DNA from: SVQP01 sp045587385
Lineage (GTDB): Bacteria; Bacillota; Clostridia; Oscillospirales; CAG-272
Length of the DNA stretch: 8,471 nucleotides
Assembly: GCA_045587385.1 (NCBI GenBank)
Contig: JAZNCE010000073.1
Location: 1 to 8,471, forward strand
Direction of reading: 5' to 3'
A program made the position numbers and the translations under genes. Each line of letters starts with the position of its first letter. The first letter of the stretch is position 1. The notes beneath the pieces were generated by a model. It saw nothing but the letters and a program-made list of their open reading frames with translations, ran no database searches and had not been told where the DNA came from. Below are positions 6,378 to 8,471 of the stretch, one piece after another.

Positions 6378-6804
6378 TTAAATTTTGCGAAGATCTTCTA
6401 TCTCAAAGTCCCAGCCACTACATATAGTCAGACCGCAGCAATCGATTTGCACCTGTGCGAAACAACTCGATTTCGCTTGGAGTGAACACTCCGTAATCGT
6501 TCCCGTGGGGTTTTCCGCGCCACAATAAGGACACTTGATGAGGATGCGAACACGGTCGCCAGAGTAGAGGCTTTTGTATTCGTATTTGTCACCGCAACCG
6601 CCGCCTGCGACATTGTCGAGATCGTCATCGTCAAGCTCGCCGGACTTCGGGTTTAACTGTGCGAAGTAGGTCTTTGCCTCTTCTTCATTCATTTCAAAGT
6701 TGTTTTCTTTTGCGAGGGCTAAAAGCTCCTCAACCGACTTGGCAGATTTGGCAATTTCTACCAAATTTTCAGGGGGGAAAACCTTTCTTGTTCATATTTT
6801 CCAT
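6378..6804 (-). CDS. Nif11-type leader peptide precursor with frameshift near its start (precursor B)
   Basis: From about 6770 down to 6378 the frame encodes a leader (VEIAKSAKSVEELLALAKEN, then DDLDNVAGGGC) like those of its neighbours and a different core: CPYCGAENP (zinc-ribbon-like pair), T-E-C, S-S-C, D-C-C and T-I-C, eight Cys in all, without the ending M-S-Y-E-G-G-x-W-L-C-N-H. The only good start (AAAAGGAG, nine bases, ATG at 6804, second ATG at 6795) is in another frame. It reads 11 codons and stops at TGA (6769-6771) just after six C. A +1 shift at CCC-UGA, or loss of one C, joins the two parts. A TTG at 6764 would start the long frame but has no ribosome site. It could be a pseudogene, a recoded gene, or a sequencing error. 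Confidence 0.7.
6772..6777 (-). other. C6 homopolymer at the frameshift point of precursor B
   Basis: Six G on the plus strand (six C in the mRNA) directly precede an in-frame UGA. The leader frame resumes one base later. Such runs are prone to length change and to read errors. Confidence 0.75.
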
Positions 6805-6861
6805 TGTGTTGTTCTCCTTTTTATATAATTTTTTTGGGAAACCTTTAATTATTTATGGAGC

Positions 6862-7287
6862 TTACGATTTTCCGCAAACGCCCGTACCGCCCTCAAATTC
6901 AAGGAAGCGGCAGCGTCCACAGGTTTCTTTGCCGGAAAATTTGTACCACTCATGTCTCAAGATAATGTTGTCACGACGCACAACGCTACCGCCGTCCACC
7001 CACTCAATATAATAACGATCATCATAGATCGGCTGATACTCTCCGGTAAAGCAACTGCAACCGCTGGTCACGACCGTCCTGCCGGATGAGCTTTGACATC
7101 CTCCGCCTGCAACGGCATCAAGATCATCATCGGACAGCTCGCCCGACTTCGGGTTTAGCTGGTCGTAGTACATTTGCGCCTCATCCTCGCTCATTGCGAC
7201 GCCGTTTTCCTTTGCGAGGGCGAGTAGCTCCTCTGCGTTCTTGGCGTTCTTCGCCTTTTCCATCATTTCGGGTGTTATTCCTTTCAT
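6862..7287 (-). CDS. Nif11-type leader peptide precursor with atypical core (precursor C)
   Basis: A 141-residue precursor. The leader (1-62) is close to those of D and E and ends LDAVAGG, with C64 in the core. The core has only six Cys. Its start, S-G-R-T-V-V-T-S-G-C-S-C, resembles that of D, and its end, C-x2-C-R-F-L-E-F-E-G-G-x-G-V-C (123-138), matches the closing module of A, D and E without the Asn-His. Between them is a segment of about 40 residues rich in Tyr, Asp and Arg without Cys (81-120), where the others have paired Cys. The ribosome site AAAGGAG lies upstream of the ATG, 21 bases after the stop of D, so it is in the same transcript. A Cys-free insert in a modular core suggests that the inner part varies freely while the ends are kept. 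Confidence 0.87.
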   Translation of the reverse strand: MKGITPEMMEKAKNAKNAEELLALAKENGVAMSEDEAQMYYDQLNPKSGELSDDDLDAVAGGGCQSSSGRTVVTSGCSCFTGEYQPIYDDRYYIEWVDGGSVVRRDNIILRHEWYKFSGKETCGRCRFLEFEGGTGVCGKS

Positions 7288-7308
7288 TGCTCTTCTCCTT
7301 TACTTTTT

Positions 7309-7716
7309 TTACTTTCTGTTAGCAGAATGGTTGCAGAGCCACTTTCCGCCCTCGTAGCTCATGTGCGTACAATTTTGGCAGCATTTCTTATTGCCACATC
7401 CCGTGCAAACCGAGAAGTAGTGGTGTCCAACACTCGCAATTTCGGTTCTTGTGTTGCCGCAGGTGCATTGCCAGCTTTCACAGGAATATCCGGTGGTGAC
7501 AACCAGCCTGCCGTCTCCTGCGTGACAACCGCCGCCCGCCACTGCGTCCAGATCATCGTCGGAAAGCTCGCCCGACTTGGAATTTAACTGCTCAAAGTAT
7601 GCCTTTGCTTCTTCTTCAGTCAGCTCTGTTCCGTTTTCCTTGGCAAGAGCGAGAAGCTCGTCTGGGCTTTTCGCCTTCTTTGCTTTCTCTATCATTTCGG
7701 GGGTTAAGTTTTTCAT
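7309..7716 (-). CDS. Nif11-type leader peptide precursor (precursor D)
   Basis: A 135-residue precursor. The leader begins MKNLTPEMIEKAKKAKSPDE and ends LDAVAGG at 56-62, with C64 opening the core. The core has ten Cys: G-D-G-R-L-V-V-T-T-G-Y-S-C, C-x-C-G (84-87), C-x2-C-G (104-108), then K-C-C-x2-C-x2-M-S-Y-E-G-G-K-W-L-C-N-H-S-A-N-R-K. The frame extends upstream without a stop, to 7920, but that part is the shadow of precursor E. The ATG at 7716 has GGAG seven bases before it and gives a leader aligned with its paralogues. It starts 16 bases after the stop of E, so its ribosome site lies close to that stop. The pattern would suit a small zinc-ribbon fold or multiple rings. Confidence 0.9.
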   Translation of the reverse strand: MKNLTPEMIEKAKKAKSPDELLALAKENGTELTEEEAKAYFEQLNSKSGELSDDDLDAVAGGGCHAGDGRLVVTTGYSCESWQCTCGNTRTEIASVGHHYFSVCTGCGNKKCCQNCTHMSYEGGKWLCNHSANRK

Positions 7717-7732
7717 AGCGTTTCTCCTTTCA

Positions 7733-8134
7733 TTATTCTTTATATGCCTGGTGATTGCAGAGCCAAAGACCGTCCTCGTATGACATATATGCGCAATGGT
7801 CGCAGCACGCGATTTTTTCACACACATAGCACACGTTTGCGCCTTTTTTGTGGCTGTAGCTTCTTTCTTTGCCGTGCTGTGCGCATTTGAAAAGCTCACA
7901 TTCGTAATACTTGCTGACAACGAGTCTTCCGTCGCCTGAGTGGCATCCGCCGCCGGCTACGCTGTCGAGCTCGTCGTCGGAAAGCTCACCCGACTTGGGA
8001 TTCAGTTGCTCAAAGTACGCTTTTGCTTCCTCGGCGGTCATTTCAACGCCGTTATCCTTTGCAAGTGCTAAAAGCTCCTCCGCGCTCTTTGCCGCCTTTG
8101 CCTTTTCGATCATTTCGGGGGTAAAGCCTGTCAT
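7733..8134 (-). CDS. Nif11-type leader peptide precursor, first of the array (precursor E)
   Basis: A 133-residue precursor, first gene after the exporter and directly behind the putative promoter. Leader: F-T-P-E-M-I-E-K-A-K to LDSVAGG (56-62). The core has nine Cys: C64-H-S-G-D-G-R-L-V-V, Y-E-C (79), K-C-A-Q-H (84-87, His where D has Cys), C-x2-C (102-105), A-C-C-x2-C (110-114) and the ending Y-M-S-Y-E-D-G-L-W-L-C-N-H. A Cys-to-His change within a pair is common in metal sites, which mildly favours metal binding over thioether rings (inference). The ribosome site AAAGGAGG is the strongest in the window, seven bases before the ATG. The conserved leader with a GG site fits export and cleavage by the neighbouring transporter if it carries a peptidase domain, which cannot be seen here. 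Confidence 0.9.
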   Translation of the reverse strand: MTGFTPEMIEKAKAAKSAEELLALAKDNGVEMTAEEAKAYFEQLNPKSGELSDDELDSVAGGGCHSGDGRLVVSKYYECELFKCAQHGKERSYSHKKGANVCYVCEKIACCDHCAYMSYEDGLWLCNHQAYKE

Positions 8135-8162
8135 CGAGATTCCTCCTTTTTGATTCGTTTTC

Positions 8163-8200
8163 TTTCCCGTTCACCTATTTATACGAAGGAAAACGGGAAA
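8163..8200 (-). promoter_or_regulatory. inverted repeat around the precursor array promoter
   Basis: TTTCCCGTT (8163-8171) and AACGGGAAA (8192-8200) are perfect 9-base complements separated by 20 bases that contain the -10 box. The arms differ in sequence from those at precursor A, while the enclosed promoter is conserved. It may be a regulator site or, if transcribed from further upstream, an RNA stem. Confidence 0.5.
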
Positions 8201-8206
8201 GGTATA
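8178..8206 (-). promoter_or_regulatory. putative sigma-A promoter of the precursor array
   Basis: Minus strand TATACC (8201-8206) and TATAAA (8178-8183), 17 bases apart, lie between the exporter stop and precursor E. The layout is the same as before precursor A. It would drive E, D, C and B independently of the exporter gene. The -35 matches the consensus poorly. Confidence 0.5.
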
Positions 8207-8229
8207 AAAAATTTTCGTTTTTTTTGAAA

Positions 8230-8471
8230 TTAAGTATCGAGGCGCTGTCTTTCAACGAGCTCCGCAAACTTTCCGTTCTTCGCGATTAACTCGTCGTAGG
8301 TGCCGTCCTCTACGATTTTTCCTTTTTCAAGGTAGATAATACGGTCACACTGTCTGATGGTGGACAAGCGGTGTGCGATCACGATACGAGTACATTTCAG
8401 CTTATCCAGAGAATCCGAAACAATCTTCTGCGTGAGATTGTCAAGAGCCGATGTTGCCTCGTCAAACATCG
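8230..8471 (-). CDS. ABC exporter ATPase domain, C-terminal end (NHLM/bacteriocin type), 5' part outside window
   Basis: About 80 codons remain. The reading frame enters from the right edge; the ATG at 8467-8469 is an internal Met just before F-D-E-A-T-S-A-L-D (Walker B Glu and D-loop), not a start. The switch His is in R-I-V-I-A-H-R-L-S-T-I, followed by D-R-I-I-Y-L-E-K-G-K-I-V-E-D-G-T-Y-D-E-L. This is the export-type (MsbA/LanT-like) sequence and is clearly unlike the import ATPase at 2212-3306. The F-A-E-L-V-E-R-Q ending and the neighbouring Nif11-type leaders favour the NHLM group of peptide exporters, which secrete and, when a C39 peptidase is fused, trim such precursors. Whether that peptidase is present cannot be seen. 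Its last codons are repeated as a relic at 2163-2210. Confidence 0.88.
   Translation of the reverse strand, partial: MFDEATSALDNLTQKIVSDSLDKLKCTRIVIAHRLSTIRQCDRIIYLEKGKIVEDGTYDELIAKNGKFAELVERQRLDT

Larger units (their letters stand above)
8132..8277 (-). repeat. diverged duplicate block: exporter tail, promoter, precursor start (copy 2)
   Basis: This is the partner of 2072-2210. Here the exporter gene is intact up to the window edge, so this copy is the more complete one. See the matching entry for the extent of identity. Confidence 0.8.

Noticed and set aside
6762..6764. TTG start for precursor B
   Set aside because: It has no ribosome site and would lose the first part of the leader, while a strong site and ATG lie at 6804 in another frame.
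7717..7920. Upstream extension of precursor D by 68 codons
   Set aside because: This part overlaps precursor E in another frame. The internal ATG at 7716 has a proper ribosome site and aligns with the other leaders.
8207..8229. A/T-rich stretch after the exporter stop as a terminator
   Set aside because: It can pair only A with T, has no GC stem, and the same place in the other copy is not conserved.
1..8471. tRNA, rRNA, CRISPR array, riboswitch or insertion sequence
   Set aside because: I saw no cloverleaf, regularly spaced repeats, known aptamer pattern or transposase on reading both strands.

Overview
All genes in this window lie on the minus strand, so transcription runs from right to left. 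The window suggests an anaerobic gut- or rumen-type Firmicute of class Clostridia (Ruminococcaceae, Oscillospiraceae or Lachnospiraceae-like). Reasons are the strong AAGGAG-type ribosome binding sites, lipoprotein signals with Gly/Ser-Cys lipoboxes, a polar amino-acid ABC importer with fused binding domains, and Nif11-type leader peptides next to a peptide-exporter ATPase. The assignment comes from family knowledge and not from a search.

Right part (about 6378-8471): the 3' end of an ABC exporter gene (ATPase half) is followed by a putative promoter and a tight array of four peptide precursor genes, called here E, D, C and B in order of transcription. Each has a nearly identical leader of about 63 residues ending in a V-A-G-G cleavage-type motif and a very different Cys-rich core. 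Precursor B carries a frameshift between its start codon and the rest of its leader, exactly at a run of six C followed by UGA. A GC-rich hairpin follows B.

Middle part (2212-6257): a translationally coupled three-gene operon encodes an unrecognised lipoprotein, a 745-residue lipoprotein that fuses amino-acid-binding lobes (order lobe 2 - lobe 1 - lobe 2 - lobe 1) to an ABC permease, and an ATPase of the GlnQ/HisP type with an extra C-terminal domain of about 120 residues that resembles a degenerate GHKL/RsbW-like ATPase fold.

Left part (1-2210): directly after the ATPase stop codon is a relic that reproduces the last 15 residues of the exporter seen at the right edge. It is followed by a matching promoter region and a fifth precursor (A). 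The block 'exporter tail - promoter - precursor' is therefore present twice. Next come a small lipoprotein that may be DUF3574-like and the first 375 codons of a lipoprotein 5'-nucleotidase.

Working model (inference): the precursors are exported, GG-cleaved, Cys-rich ribosomal peptides, possibly modified by enzymes encoded outside the window. The embedded amino-acid importer may be a co-inherited nutrient or sensing module. No modification enzyme, immunity gene, RNA gene, CRISPR array or insertion sequence is visible. No gene-free stretch exceeds 300 bases.
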